From Dyella terrae (lineage in GTDB: Bacteria > Pseudomonadota > Gammaproteobacteria > Xanthomonadales > Rhodanobacteraceae): a stretch of DNA of 64,000 nt. The notes under the pieces are model-generated. The model saw only the letters and a program-made list of their open reading frames with translations. It was not told the DNA's origin and made no database searches. The translations under genes and the position numbers were made by a program. The DNA is taken from the NCBI RefSeq assembly GCF_004322705.1, contig NZ_SIZZ01000002.1:434001-498000 (forward strand), given 5' to 3'. This document shows positions 51,997 through 60,472 of this stretch, piece by piece; the first letter of the stretch is position 1, and the number at the start of each line of letters is the position of its first letter.

Positions 51997-53207
51997 GGAT
52001 TCTTGCCTTCCTTCGCGGCGACGTCGTCGACCTGCTTCCACACGCGCAGCAGATTGCCGCCCCACAACTTGGCGATGTCGTCATCGCTGAAGCCATGCTT
52101 GCGCAGGGCCTCCGTCACGTTTCGCGTCTGTTCGGCGTTCTGCCAGCCATCGATACCGCCGCCACCGTCGAAGTCCGAAGCAAGGCCGACATGATCGATG
52201 CCGGCGACGCCGACCATGTGGCGAATCTGCTTGATGTAGTCGTCGAGGTTCGGAAGCGGAAAGGCCGCGTCGATCTTGCGCATGCCTTCCACATAGGCTG
52301 GCAGGAAATCGATCTTGTCGCTGTCGTACTGCTTGTCGCCGGCAGCCTTGGTGACCTGGGCTGCCAGCGCCTTCTCGGCGAGCTCGCGGCCCGGATCGAG
52401 CTTGAGAAAGCCCTTGTATGCCACCGCCTGCACGACGCCGCCGTTCTGCGCGATGGCTCGCAGCAAATCGTCGGGCAGGTTGCGGGGATGGTTGACGATG
52501 GCGTGTGCGCCCGAATGCGATGCGATGATCGGCGCCTTGGTCGCCTTGAGCACGTCGCGCACGCAGGCATCTGAGCTATGCGAGACGTCGACCATGATGC
52601 CGAGCTGGTTGGCGCGCGTCACGACGCTGTGCCCGAAAGGCGTGAGCCCCGTTTCCGCCAGCGGCGCGTCACCCAGATCTGCTTCGGGCATGGAACTGGT
52701 GCAGAGGTCGTTGTTCCCGACATGGGTGATGCCGATATAGCGAGCACCGCGCGCGAACGCCTTGTCGAGGTTGCCAAGCTGATGACCGAGCGAGTAGCCG
52801 TTCTCGATGCCGATCATGGCCGAAAGCACGCCCGCTTTGCGGTTGGCCATCACCTGTTCGGGTGTTCGGGCAAGACGAATGCGGTCTGGATACTTCGTGA
52901 GCATCAGGTCGATGTCGTCGTACTTCTGCGTCGCCTGTGCCAGCGCCTTGGCGTAGCCGGCCTTGGTCAATGGGCCTTGTTCGACGTAGATGATGAAGAA
53001 GGCCGCATTGAGCCCGCCGCGCTCCATCTTGCCCAGGTCGACGCGCAGGGGCGTGTCCTTGCCGACATCGAACTGTGCCGTACGCATGTACGTGGCGGGA
53101 ATGTCCACGTGCGTGTCGATGGTGACAGGCGGATCCTGCTGCGCCATGGCGGCGACGGGCAGGCAGGCGAGCAGGGCGAGGCTCAGGGCAGGGCGGCGCA
53201 GCGTCAT
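51993..53207 (-). CDS. Membrane dipeptidase, family M19
   Basis: 404 residues from ATG 53207, which overlaps the lysA stop (ATGA). Signal peptide to about residue 22. Renal-dipeptidase fold: zinc ligands H33 and D35 in IDTHVDIP, the bridging Glu in IGIENGYSLG, and later His ligands in DVSHSSD and ASHSGAHA; GIDHVGLASDFDGGGG near the end is typical. M19 enzymes are zinc dipeptidases that accept a D-residue at the C-terminal position. In this cluster the likely role is splitting dipeptides released from murein. Confidence 0.93.
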   Translation of the reverse strand: MTLRRPALSLALLACLPVAAMAQQDPPVTIDTHVDIPATYMRTAQFDVGKDTPLRVDLGKMERGGLNAAFFIIYVEQGPLTKAGYAKALAQATQKYDDIDLMLTKYPDRIRLARTPEQVMANRKAGVLSAMIGIENGYSLGHQLGNLDKAFARGARYIGITHVGNNDLCTSSMPEADLGDAPLAETGLTPFGHSVVTRANQLGIMVDVSHSSDACVRDVLKATKAPIIASHSGAHAIVNHPRNLPDDLLRAIAQNGGVVQAVAYKGFLKLDPGRELAEKALAAQVTKAAGDKQYDSDKIDFLPAYVEGMRKIDAAFPLPNLDDYIKQIRHMVGVAGIDHVGLASDFDGGGGIDGWQNAEQTRNVTEALRKHGFSDDDIAKLWGGNLLRVWKQVDDVAAKEGKNP

Positions 53208-54481
53208 ACGGTCTCCCATCGGGCCGGCTGCTCGCCGGCGATCATGTCTTCGAAAGTCTGGCGGCGACGCACTATCGCATGGCGGCCTTCGTCGAGCAGC
53301 AACTCGGCCACCAGCGGGCGGGAGTTGTAGGTGGACGACATGGAGGAGCCGTAGGCGCCACTGGTACGGATCATGACCAGGTCTCCGGCCTCGAGCGGCG
53401 GGAGCATCCGGCCGCGTGCGAAGGTGTCGCCGGTTTCGCAGACCGGGCCGACGATGTCGCAGGCCTGGGAGGGTCCCGGGCGCGGCACCAGCGGCACGAT
53501 GTCGTGCCAGGCGTCGTACAGGCTGGGGCGCAGCAGGTCGTTCATCGCGGCGTCGAGCACCACGAAACGATGCGTATCGCCCTGCTTGATGCGCACGACG
53601 CGGGTAAGGAGCACGCCCGCTTCGCCCACGAGGTAGCGTCCCGGCTCCAGCAGGATGCGGCCCTTAAAGGCGCCAAGATGATCACGGATGGCCGACGCGT
53701 ACGCCTCAGGGGTGACGGGCTCGTCATGGCCGTACCGGTAGCGCACGCCCAGGCCGCCGCCGACGTCGATGCTGTTCAGCGCGTGCCCGGCCGCTTCCAG
53801 TTCGCGCCAGAACGCTGCGACGCGGGCCAGGGCTTCGCGAATGGGCGCGACGCTGAGCATCTGTGAGCCGATGTGGACGTGGAGGCCGTCCAGCTTCACG
53901 TGGTGCATCGATCCGGCGCGCGCAAACCAGCGTCGCGCTTCTGCGATGCTGACGCCGAACTTGTTCTCGGCCTTGCCGGTGGAAATCTTGGCGTGCGTCA
54001 GCGCGTCCACGTCGGGGTTGATGCGCACGGCGGCATGCGCCGTTACGTGCAGCGAGGACGCGAGGCGCTCAAGCGCTTCCAGTTCGTCGGCCGATTCGAC
54101 ATTGAATCGCTGGATGCCCGCTGCCAGTGCCTCCGCCATTTCTTGTTCGGTCTTTCCCACGCCGGAGAAGACGATGCGCTGCGCCGGAATGCCAGCATGC
54201 AGGCTGCGCCACAGTTCACCCGACGACACGATATCCGCGCCCACGCCTTCGGCGGCCATCAGCTGAAGCACGGCCAGGTTGGAGTTGGCTTTCACCGCGT
54301 AGCAGATCGCATAGTTCAGCCCGGCCAGGGCCTGCTGCAGCCCTCGGATGCGCGTACGGATCGCGTTGGCGGAGTAAGCGTAGAACGGGGTGGGATAGCG
54401 TGCGGCCAGTTCGCGCAGATCGACGCCGTCGAACCAGGCGTCCGCATCGATGCGCGGCGGGTCAGGTTGCTGCAGTGACAT
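53204..54481 (-). CDS. lysA: Diaminopimelate decarboxylase (or related PLP decarboxylase)
   Basis: 425 residues from ATG 54481 (AAGG at proper spacing; in-frame starts lie up to 21 nt upstream). PLP-dependent fold III decarboxylase: PLP lysine K64 in CYAVKANSN, VHIGSQM, GGGLGVRY, EPGRYLVGEAG and the C-terminal CETGD and SSMSSTYNSRPL. Decarboxylates meso-DAP to L-lysine. It is the first gene after the TonB-receptor terminator and is coupled to the M19 gene. In some Xanthomonadales biosynthetic LysA is fused to aspartokinase, so this free-standing copy may be catabolic; that is an inference. Confidence 0.88.
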   Translation of the reverse strand: MSLQQPDPPRIDADAWFDGVDLRELAARYPTPFYAYSANAIRTRIRGLQQALAGLNYAICYAVKANSNLAVLQLMAAEGVGADIVSSGELWRSLHAGIPAQRIVFSGVGKTEQEMAEALAAGIQRFNVESADELEALERLASSLHVTAHAAVRINPDVDALTHAKISTGKAENKFGVSIAEARRWFARAGSMHHVKLDGLHVHIGSQMLSVAPIREALARVAAFWRELEAAGHALNSIDVGGGLGVRYRYGHDEPVTPEAYASAIRDHLGAFKGRILLEPGRYLVGEAGVLLTRVVRIKQGDTHRFVVLDAAMNDLLRPSLYDAWHDIVPLVPRPGPSQACDIVGPVCETGDTFARGRMLPPLEAGDLVMIRTSGAYGSSMSSTYNSRPLVAELLLDEGRHAIVRRRQTFEDMIAGEQPARWETV

Positions 54482-54513
54482 GTGGTGCCTTGCCATCACC
54501 ACGGATGGCGATA

Positions 54514-54546
54514 AGAAAAAAGGCGGCCCGCACGAAGCGGGCCGCC
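54514..54546 (-). terminator. Intrinsic terminator between TonB receptor and lysA
   Basis: Perfect 10-bp stem GGCGGCCCGC/GCGGGCCGCC (54522-54531 with 54537-54546), 5-nt loop, followed leftward by a U-rich run. It lies between the receptor stop (54560) and the lysA start (54481), so it may reduce readthrough from receptor into the enzyme genes. Confidence 0.9.
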
Positions 54547-54559
54547 GCGGGGAGGTGTC

Positions 54560-57500
54560 TTAGAAGTCCACGGACACCGTCAATTGGGTGAAACGGGGTT
54601 GCTGGAAGCCCAGGCCCTGGCGGAATGTGGGATTGGTCTGGTCCGAGATCGTGGTCTGCAGATCCTGGTCCACCTGGACGACGCGCTGCTGGTTAAGCAG
54701 GTTGTAGACCGCGAGCTTCACGCGAAGCTGGCCACCACCTTCGAACGGACGGATGTAGGCAATGCTGGCGCCAAGGTTGTACGTCCATGGCAGTCGGCCG
54801 TACTTGCCGCGCGGTGACTTCTCGTAAATGCGGTCTTCGGACACCGGCGAATCGCAGTTCTGAACACAGACGTAGTAACTGTGATAGTTCGTCGCGTCAT
54901 AGGGGTTGCCCACGCCGAAGCCTGTCACCGGTCCGCCGGACTGGACAGCGAGGTTTGCCGCGACCTGCCAGTGCGGTGTGATGGCATAAGTGCCCCGGAA
55001 TTTGAACTGATGGCGTCGATCGTTCGGCAGGTAACCATTGCCGCCGTAGTTCACCCACGGATTGTCGAAGTTCTCGGTTCGGCCCGTATCGTCGAAATCG
55101 GTGTCGGAGTTCACCGGTCCTTCGGCGTTGCCGCGGTTCCACGACAGGACATACGAACCATTGAATGACCACTTGTCGTCCCAGGCGCGATCAATCTGGA
55201 ATTCGAGTGCCGTGTAGGTGCGCTTGGGCTTCACCCAGCCACGCTGGCCCAGGTAGTTTCCGTCTGCGTCGTACATAGCCCAACCTTCCTTGGACGTGTC
55301 GACCGTGACCCAGCCATCGGCGACTCCGTCGCAATTCGTGTCGCCCCAGACCGTGACCTTCTTGCCCGGGTTGGCCATGACCCAGCCGATGTAGCCATTC
55401 TCGCCACACTGCTTGGTCGCACTGATCTCCATGTCATCAATTGCGTTATGCAGCTTGCGGTATGTGGCGTTGACGCCCCACGACCAAGTCGAGGAAAGCA
55501 TCTGCTGGAAGCCAAGGATCATCTCGTCCTGATAGACCTGGTCCATGTCGTGGTCGACTTCCGAGCGCAGGTCGCCAACCGTGCCGTTACCCTGGGAGAC
55601 GTCCACGCCACCGAGCTGCGGCCCGAGGATCGGGAAGTAGTAATCGTTGCCTGCAGCATCCGTGCGTGTTTCCCAGCCGCCGAACGCGTAGTACGTGCGC
55701 TGGTCGAGGAGACCGCCTGCCTGCTTGATGTTGATGACGTTGGCGACCGGCAGATAGTAGCGCCCGAGGTTGCCGTAGAGCTTGGTGGATCCGTCGCCCT
55801 TCATGTCCCAGGAGAAGCCCAGGCGCGGCGCCCACATGTTGTCCATCTTGATGTAGCTGGCCCCGTCGGCTGCCTTGTTGTCAAAGCCGTCGCGACGCAG
55901 CCCGAAGTTCAACATCAGCTTCGGTGTGATCTGCCAGCTGTCTTCGATGTACTGGGCGTTGTTGGTGGTTTGGAACGTACCGGCGATCTCATAACGACGG
56001 GCACGAACGTAGCCGTAGTAGCCGGGAGGAATAACGCCGCCGCCTGCGGGGTTGGAGATGCTGTCGCCCGGGTTGGCGGTGTAGACGTTGTAGTAGAGCG
56101 CACCGGGACCGGGATAGTAGCGGCTGTAGTCGGACGTGTCCTGCTCGTGGTCGTAACCGAAGCGAACGAGATGGTCACCCAGTTTCCATTCGAAGTCGGC
56201 GCGGTACTGCTTGCGATCGTCGTTGCGCTTGGCAACCGACGTATTGCTGGCGCAGCCGACCGGGGTATTGGGATCCGGCCGCGGCACGGCACTCGTCGCG
56301 GACACCACGTTGCAATCGATATCCATCAGCGAGCGCTGGAAGGCTTCGCGCTTGTTCTGGCCGTACATCAGCTTCATCGACAGATTGCTCGTCAGGTAGC
56401 TGGTGTAGGTAAGGGCCCAGTTCTTGCCGCCCGTATCAGTGTAGACCTCGTCGATCTTGTTGCCACGGGTCTTTGTGTCATAGTCAAAGCGATAGACATC
56501 GGCCGTGTTCTCCTTTTTGTCGGAGAAAGCCATCAGCTCAAGCACGTTGTCGTCGTTGATGTTCCAGTTGAGCTTGGTGCCCCAGAAGTTCGGTGTGGCA
56601 CTGTTGCTATACAGCTTGGTGCCATAGTTGTCGGTATTTCGCGGGTTGTCGCCCTGGGCTTCGTACATCGCGAAGAAGAACAGCTTGTCCTTTACGATGG
56701 GACCGGATGCGTAGACGTTGGCCTTGAACAGCGAGTCGCGATCCTCGCCTGACGTCAAATAGCGAGAGCCGTCGGCGGTGTAATGGTCATCGGCGCGGGA
56801 ATGCCAGTTGCCCGGTTCCAACGTAAGTTCCGTGCCCCAGTGGAAGACATTGCTACCCGAGCGGACAACGGCATTGATGACGCCGCCTGTCGTGCGACCG
56901 AACTCCACGGAGTAGCCGCCCGTCTTGACCTGGAACTCCTGGTAGAAGTTATAGGGCGCTTCGGAAAATCCGTTGCGGTTGTAGAAGTCGGTGACGTTCA
57001 GACCGTTGACGTATACCGCATTCTCGGCGATGGACGAGCCACCAAACGAAATACCGCCGAAGCCGGCGTTGCCCTTGACCACACCCGGCGCAAGTAGTGC
57101 GACAGATGCAACCGTCTGATCAACCGGAAGGCGACGCAGTTCCTCACGGGAAATGTTGAAGGCCGACTCGGTGGACGTCACATCGACCGCGGTAATGATG
57201 CTCGTGGCGCTGACGTTGACGCCCTCGAGTTCCTTCACGCCAAGGTTCACTGTCGTTGCGTTGCCGAGCGTGACAACGACATCGGACGCTTGCGCGGTGA
57301 TGTTCCCATCCTTAGTGGACTCGATCAGGTACTTGCCCACGGGCAGGAAGGGGATACGGAAGTTGCCCTTGTCGTCGGCGGTAACCGTGCGCTCGAAGCC
57401 GGTATTCGGATCCTTGATCGTCACCACGGCACCGGCCGTCGTCCGGCCCACCACCGTACCGTCGTTATTGGCCGCATGGGTGGGCGCGACATACACGCCA

Positions 57501-57568
57501 AGGCCAAGACAAAGCGCCGCACTCAGTGCGGTCCTGCGAAACATGCGTCGACTGCTCAAAGCCCCCAT
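54560..57568 (-). CDS. TonB-dependent outer membrane receptor, Oar-like
   Basis: 1002 residues; GGGGAG and GGGGAA runs before the ATG. Signal peptide to about residue 32. Residues 35-115 are a carboxypeptidase-regulatory-like (Ig) domain (VVTIKDPNTGFERTVTADDKG, FLPVGKYLI), then the plug (LRRLPVDQTVASVALLAPGV, YVNGLNVTDFYNRNGF) and a beta barrel ending in the aromatic FTQLTVSVDF. This is the Oar/'carboxypeptidase regulatory-like' class of receptors for large or peptide-like substrates. Follows the transglutaminase-like gene by 39 nt. Confidence 0.93.
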   Translation of the reverse strand: MGALSSRRMFRRTALSAALCLGLGVYVAPTHAANNDGTVVGRTTAGAVVTIKDPNTGFERTVTADDKGNFRIPFLPVGKYLIESTKDGNITAQASDVVVTLGNATTVNLGVKELEGVNVSATSIITAVDVTSTESAFNISREELRRLPVDQTVASVALLAPGVVKGNAGFGGISFGGSSIAENAVYVNGLNVTDFYNRNGFSEAPYNFYQEFQVKTGGYSVEFGRTTGGVINAVVRSGSNVFHWGTELTLEPGNWHSRADDHYTADGSRYLTSGEDRDSLFKANVYASGPIVKDKLFFFAMYEAQGDNPRNTDNYGTKLYSNSATPNFWGTKLNWNINDDNVLELMAFSDKKENTADVYRFDYDTKTRGNKIDEVYTDTGGKNWALTYTSYLTSNLSMKLMYGQNKREAFQRSLMDIDCNVVSATSAVPRPDPNTPVGCASNTSVAKRNDDRKQYRADFEWKLGDHLVRFGYDHEQDTSDYSRYYPGPGALYYNVYTANPGDSISNPAGGGVIPPGYYGYVRARRYEIAGTFQTTNNAQYIEDSWQITPKLMLNFGLRRDGFDNKAADGASYIKMDNMWAPRLGFSWDMKGDGSTKLYGNLGRYYLPVANVINIKQAGGLLDQRTYYAFGGWETRTDAAGNDYYFPILGPQLGGVDVSQGNGTVGDLRSEVDHDMDQVYQDEMILGFQQMLSSTWSWGVNATYRKLHNAIDDMEISATKQCGENGYIGWVMANPGKKVTVWGDTNCDGVADGWVTVDTSKEGWAMYDADGNYLGQRGWVKPKRTYTALEFQIDRAWDDKWSFNGSYVLSWNRGNAEGPVNSDTDFDDTGRTENFDNPWVNYGGNGYLPNDRRHQFKFRGTYAITPHWQVAANLAVQSGGPVTGFGVGNPYDATNYHSYYVCVQNCDSPVSEDRIYEKSPRGKYGRLPWTYNLGASIAYIRPFEGGGQLRVKLAVYNLLNQQRVVQVDQDLQTTISDQTNPTFRQGLGFQQPRFTQLTVSVDF

Positions 57569-57607
57569 TTCCCCATCTCCCCAGATGTTGTCGATCGTTG
57601 GAAGGAA

Positions 57608-59116
57608 TTACTTGCCTGCGCTGGCTGACGCGCCTCCCTGCGACGTCGGCAACAACTGCCACTTGAAGTCGTAATCCCACTGATTGAAATAAAGATTGCC
57701 GCCCTTCCACTCGACTTCGCCGCGTTGCGAGTCGACGTTGTCGGAGCGGAATTGCTGTTTCGGCGGCACGAAGTCGGTGCCGAAGTCGCTGTTGAAGGCG
57801 ATGCGCCAGTTGTCCAGGCCGCCCAGGTAGAACCACTGCATGGCCGCGTCGCCCGGCCTGGAGCCGTGCAACTGGCCGGTGGTGACGTCCATCGGCACCC
57901 AGCCGTAGGGCGGCAGGTAGACCTGGCCCCAGTCGTGGATGTTGCTGTAGTCACCCTTGGAGAAAACCATGCCCGACTGCCAGCGCGCCGGAATGCCATT
58001 GAGGCGAAGCAGTGTGATCAGCAAGAGCGTCTGCTGGCCGCAGTCGCCATGCCCGGCGTGCAGCGTGTAGTCGCTGATATTGGAGATGGTCGAGTACTCG
58101 CGAGCACCTGCCCACGGGATCTGGTCCACCGCCGCAAAAAGCTTCTGCACGATGCGGTACGGATTCTTTTCGTCGCCAAGCACCTTCTTCGAGAAGGCGC
58201 GAAGGTCGTCGGTGAAGACGACATGCGGTGCGCGCTCGGCGACATAGGGCGCCAGCTCGGGCGTGATCACCGTCTTGGTGACCTTGTTGCCGTCGATGCG
58301 GTAATCCTGTGCCGAAAGCGTGACCTCGTAGGTCACCTTGAACTGCGTCTTCTCGCCGGCTTTGGCGGGCTTGGACATGTGCACGGTGCGCTGTGCCACC
58401 GAGTTGTCTGCCAGCTCATGCGTCGACGGCTCGCTTCCGATGAACTTGACGTCGTCCTGCTGGCCGGGCAGGTCGTGCGGATACGGAATCCATGCATCGA
58501 CCGTCTCACCGGCCGGTACCGCATCGGCATTGACGGTAAGAATCTGCGTCATGCGCACGCGATGCGGCACGAGGCCGTTGTGCTTGCCGGTGGCGATGGC
58601 GTCCGCGCGAATGGCGCGGTGCGTGTCGTTGAGGTTTTCCATGGGGCCGTCATCGTCGGCCTTGTGGTCCTTGCGACGCGCCACGGCTTCCTTGCTCAGC
58701 CGGAACAGGTTGCCCGGCGAGCGCTTGAAGTAGAGCGTGCGACCGTCGATGACCTGGTGCTCGAACAGACCCTGCTTGTTCCAGCGATCGAATTCGGCAT
58801 CGGTCAGATCGGGAATCTGCTTGCGTACACGTTCCTTCACCGCCGCTTCGTCGAGCGTGAAGTCGATGAGGATGCGGCGCATGCGTTCGCGCTGATAAAG
58901 GAGCGCGTTGCGCTCGCTCGCGGCGATGCCGGGCTGGGCGAGGGCTTTGGCGATATCCGCCTCGGCGTCCTTGAAGTGCCCGGCGTCGATCGCCTGTATG
59001 GTGTGCGAGACGGTAGTGTCCGGCGCGTTGTTTTGCGCAAGAACCATCGAAGGAAGGGCGCAGAAAAGTGCGCAGGCGAGGACGGTAACGCGCAGGCGTC
59101 GCCCCTTGTTCGTCAT
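57608..59116 (-). CDS. Transglutaminase-like periplasmic protein
   Basis: 502 residues from ATG 59116; ATG 59146 is also possible. Signal peptide MTNKGRRLRVTVLACALFCALPSMVLAQ region. N-terminal all-helical part (about 30-130), a middle beta domain, and a C-terminal transglutaminase/protease-like core: Cys in HGDCGQQTLLLI, His in YSNIHDWGQVYL and Asp in VPMDVT complete the triad. Such proteins often act as cysteine peptidases rather than cross-linkers. First gene of the leftward unit; the promoter is probably just upstream (59176-59204). Confidence 0.85.
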   Translation of the reverse strand: MTNKGRRLRVTVLACALFCALPSMVLAQNNAPDTTVSHTIQAIDAGHFKDAEADIAKALAQPGIAASERNALLYQRERMRRILIDFTLDEAAVKERVRKQIPDLTDAEFDRWNKQGLFEHQVIDGRTLYFKRSPGNLFRLSKEAVARRKDHKADDDGPMENLNDTHRAIRADAIATGKHNGLVPHRVRMTQILTVNADAVPAGETVDAWIPYPHDLPGQQDDVKFIGSEPSTHELADNSVAQRTVHMSKPAKAGEKTQFKVTYEVTLSAQDYRIDGNKVTKTVITPELAPYVAERAPHVVFTDDLRAFSKKVLGDEKNPYRIVQKLFAAVDQIPWAGAREYSTISNISDYTLHAGHGDCGQQTLLLITLLRLNGIPARWQSGMVFSKGDYSNIHDWGQVYLPPYGWVPMDVTTGQLHGSRPGDAAMQWFYLGGLDNWRIAFNSDFGTDFVPPKQQFRSDNVDSQRGEVEWKGGNLYFNQWDYDFKWQLLPTSQGGASASAGK

Positions 59117-59175
59117 GATCTGCGAATCAGCCGGATGCACTGCCATTACTCCCCGCAAGTAGTTGCAGAAATGGC

Positions 59176-59204
59176 TGTGTAGCATGCTTGCAATCTGTGG
59201 TCAA
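59176..59204 (-). promoter_or_regulatory. Possible sigma-70 promoter for the leftward operon
   Basis: On the minus strand TTGACC (59204-59199, 5 of 6 matches to the -35 consensus), a 17-nt spacer and TACACA (59181-59176, weak -10). The region is unusually AT-rich for this genome. The distance to the transglutaminase-like start suits a transcription start near 59168. Confidence 0.4.
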
Positions 59205-59293
59205 TAATTTATGCTTCCAACGAATGGCACAGGAATTACCTATTCCACGGGGAGGAATAGGGTCCGGGGTCGCGGGGTAGACGAGGGGGTTCG

Positions 59294-60445
59294 ATGATTC
59301 AGACGGTCTGGCCATACCTGGCCGTAATGCTGTTGGCTGCCGGGCTGTTTCCCGCCGTGGAGCGCTATTCCGGCTGGCGCATCTTCAACGTGCTGCCGCC
59401 CATCGTGCTCACCTATCTGCTGGTGACCGCACTGGCCGTCACCGGCCTGTGGCAGAACAACGAGGCCATCCAGGCGGCCCAGAGCACCCTGGTCCAGCGC
59501 CTGGTGCCGGCCCTCCTTTTCTTGCTGATGATCAATTGCGACCTGCGCGCGATCCTGCGATTGGGGCCGCGGGTTCTTGGTGTCTTTGTCTGCACGTCGA
59601 TCAGCCTGTTCGTGGCCTTTATCGCCACCTATCTGCTGTTCAAGCGCCTGTTGCCGGGTGATGCCTGGCATCCGCTGGCGGCATTGAGCGGCAGCTGGGT
59701 GGGCGGAACGGCCAACATGATCGCGGTGAAGCAGGCGATTGGCATGTCCGATACGCACCTGGCGATGAGCCTGCTGACCGACGCGCTGTGCTATTCGATG
59801 TGGGTCGTGGTGCTGTTCTCGGTCGCCAGGCTGGCGCCGGCATTCAACGCCTGGACCAAGGCCAAGTCCAGCAGCGACATGGAAGTGGCGGAGACGCGCA
59901 AGACCGGTCCGACGACGCCAGACAGCGTGTTGCTCTGGCTCGGCATGGCCTTGCTGGTGGCGGCCCTCTCGAGCTGGCTGGGTGAGCGCATGCCCACGTC
60001 CAGCATGATCGGTGCAACGACATGGACGATCCTGCTGTCGACCATCATCGGACTCGTTGCCGCGCATTCGCCGCTGGCCCGCTTCCCGGGTGCCAGCACG
60101 ATCTCCGGCACGCTGCTGATCAGCGTGGTGGCCGTGCTTGCCTCGCAAAGCAATTTCCAGGGCATCGCTGCCGCGCCGATCTACCTGCTGTGCGGCGTCA
60201 CCATCATCACCATTCACGCCGTCCTGCTGGTGGGCTTTGCCAAGCTGTTCCGGTTCGACCTGTATTTGTGCGGCATCTCATCGCTTGCGCATATCGGTGG
60301 CGTGGCGGCCACGCCGGTGCTGGCGGCGACGTACTCACGCGCGCTGGTGCCGGTCGGAATTTTGCTCGCCTTGCTCGGTTACATCATCGGTACCGGTTAC
60401 GGCCTGATGGTGGCTTCGGTCCTGTCGAAACTGGCCGCGCCCTGA
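59294..60445 (+). CDS. DUF819 family membrane transporter
   Basis: 383 residues; GAGGGGG before the ATG. About ten or eleven membrane segments in two halves. Family marks: PALLFLLMINCDLRAIL, AALSGSWVGGTANMIAVKQAIG in the first half, GISSLAHIGGVAATPVLAATY in the second. DUF819 (YjcL-type) proteins are uncharacterised transporters related to the sodium symporter-like two-repeat folds. Its place with murein-peptide enzymes suggests that it moves a peptide or amino acid derived from murein. Divergent from the transglutaminase-like gene. Confidence 0.9.
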   Translation: MIQTVWPYLAVMLLAAGLFPAVERYSGWRIFNVLPPIVLTYLLVTALAVTGLWQNNEAIQAAQSTLVQRLVPALLFLLMINCDLRAILRLGPRVLGVFVCTSISLFVAFIATYLLFKRLLPGDAWHPLAALSGSWVGGTANMIAVKQAIGMSDTHLAMSLLTDALCYSMWVVVLFSVARLAPAFNAWTKAKSSSDMEVAETRKTGPTTPDSVLLWLGMALLVAALSSWLGERMPTSSMIGATTWTILLSTIIGLVAAHSPLARFPGASTISGTLLISVVAVLASQSNFQGIAAAPIYLLCGVTIITIHAVLLVGFAKLFRFDLYLCGISSLAHIGGVAATPVLAATYSRALVPVGILLALLGYIIGTGYGLMVASVLSKLAAP

Positions 60446-60472
60446 GCGGCGCGCCCAAGTAGGAGAAAACGC

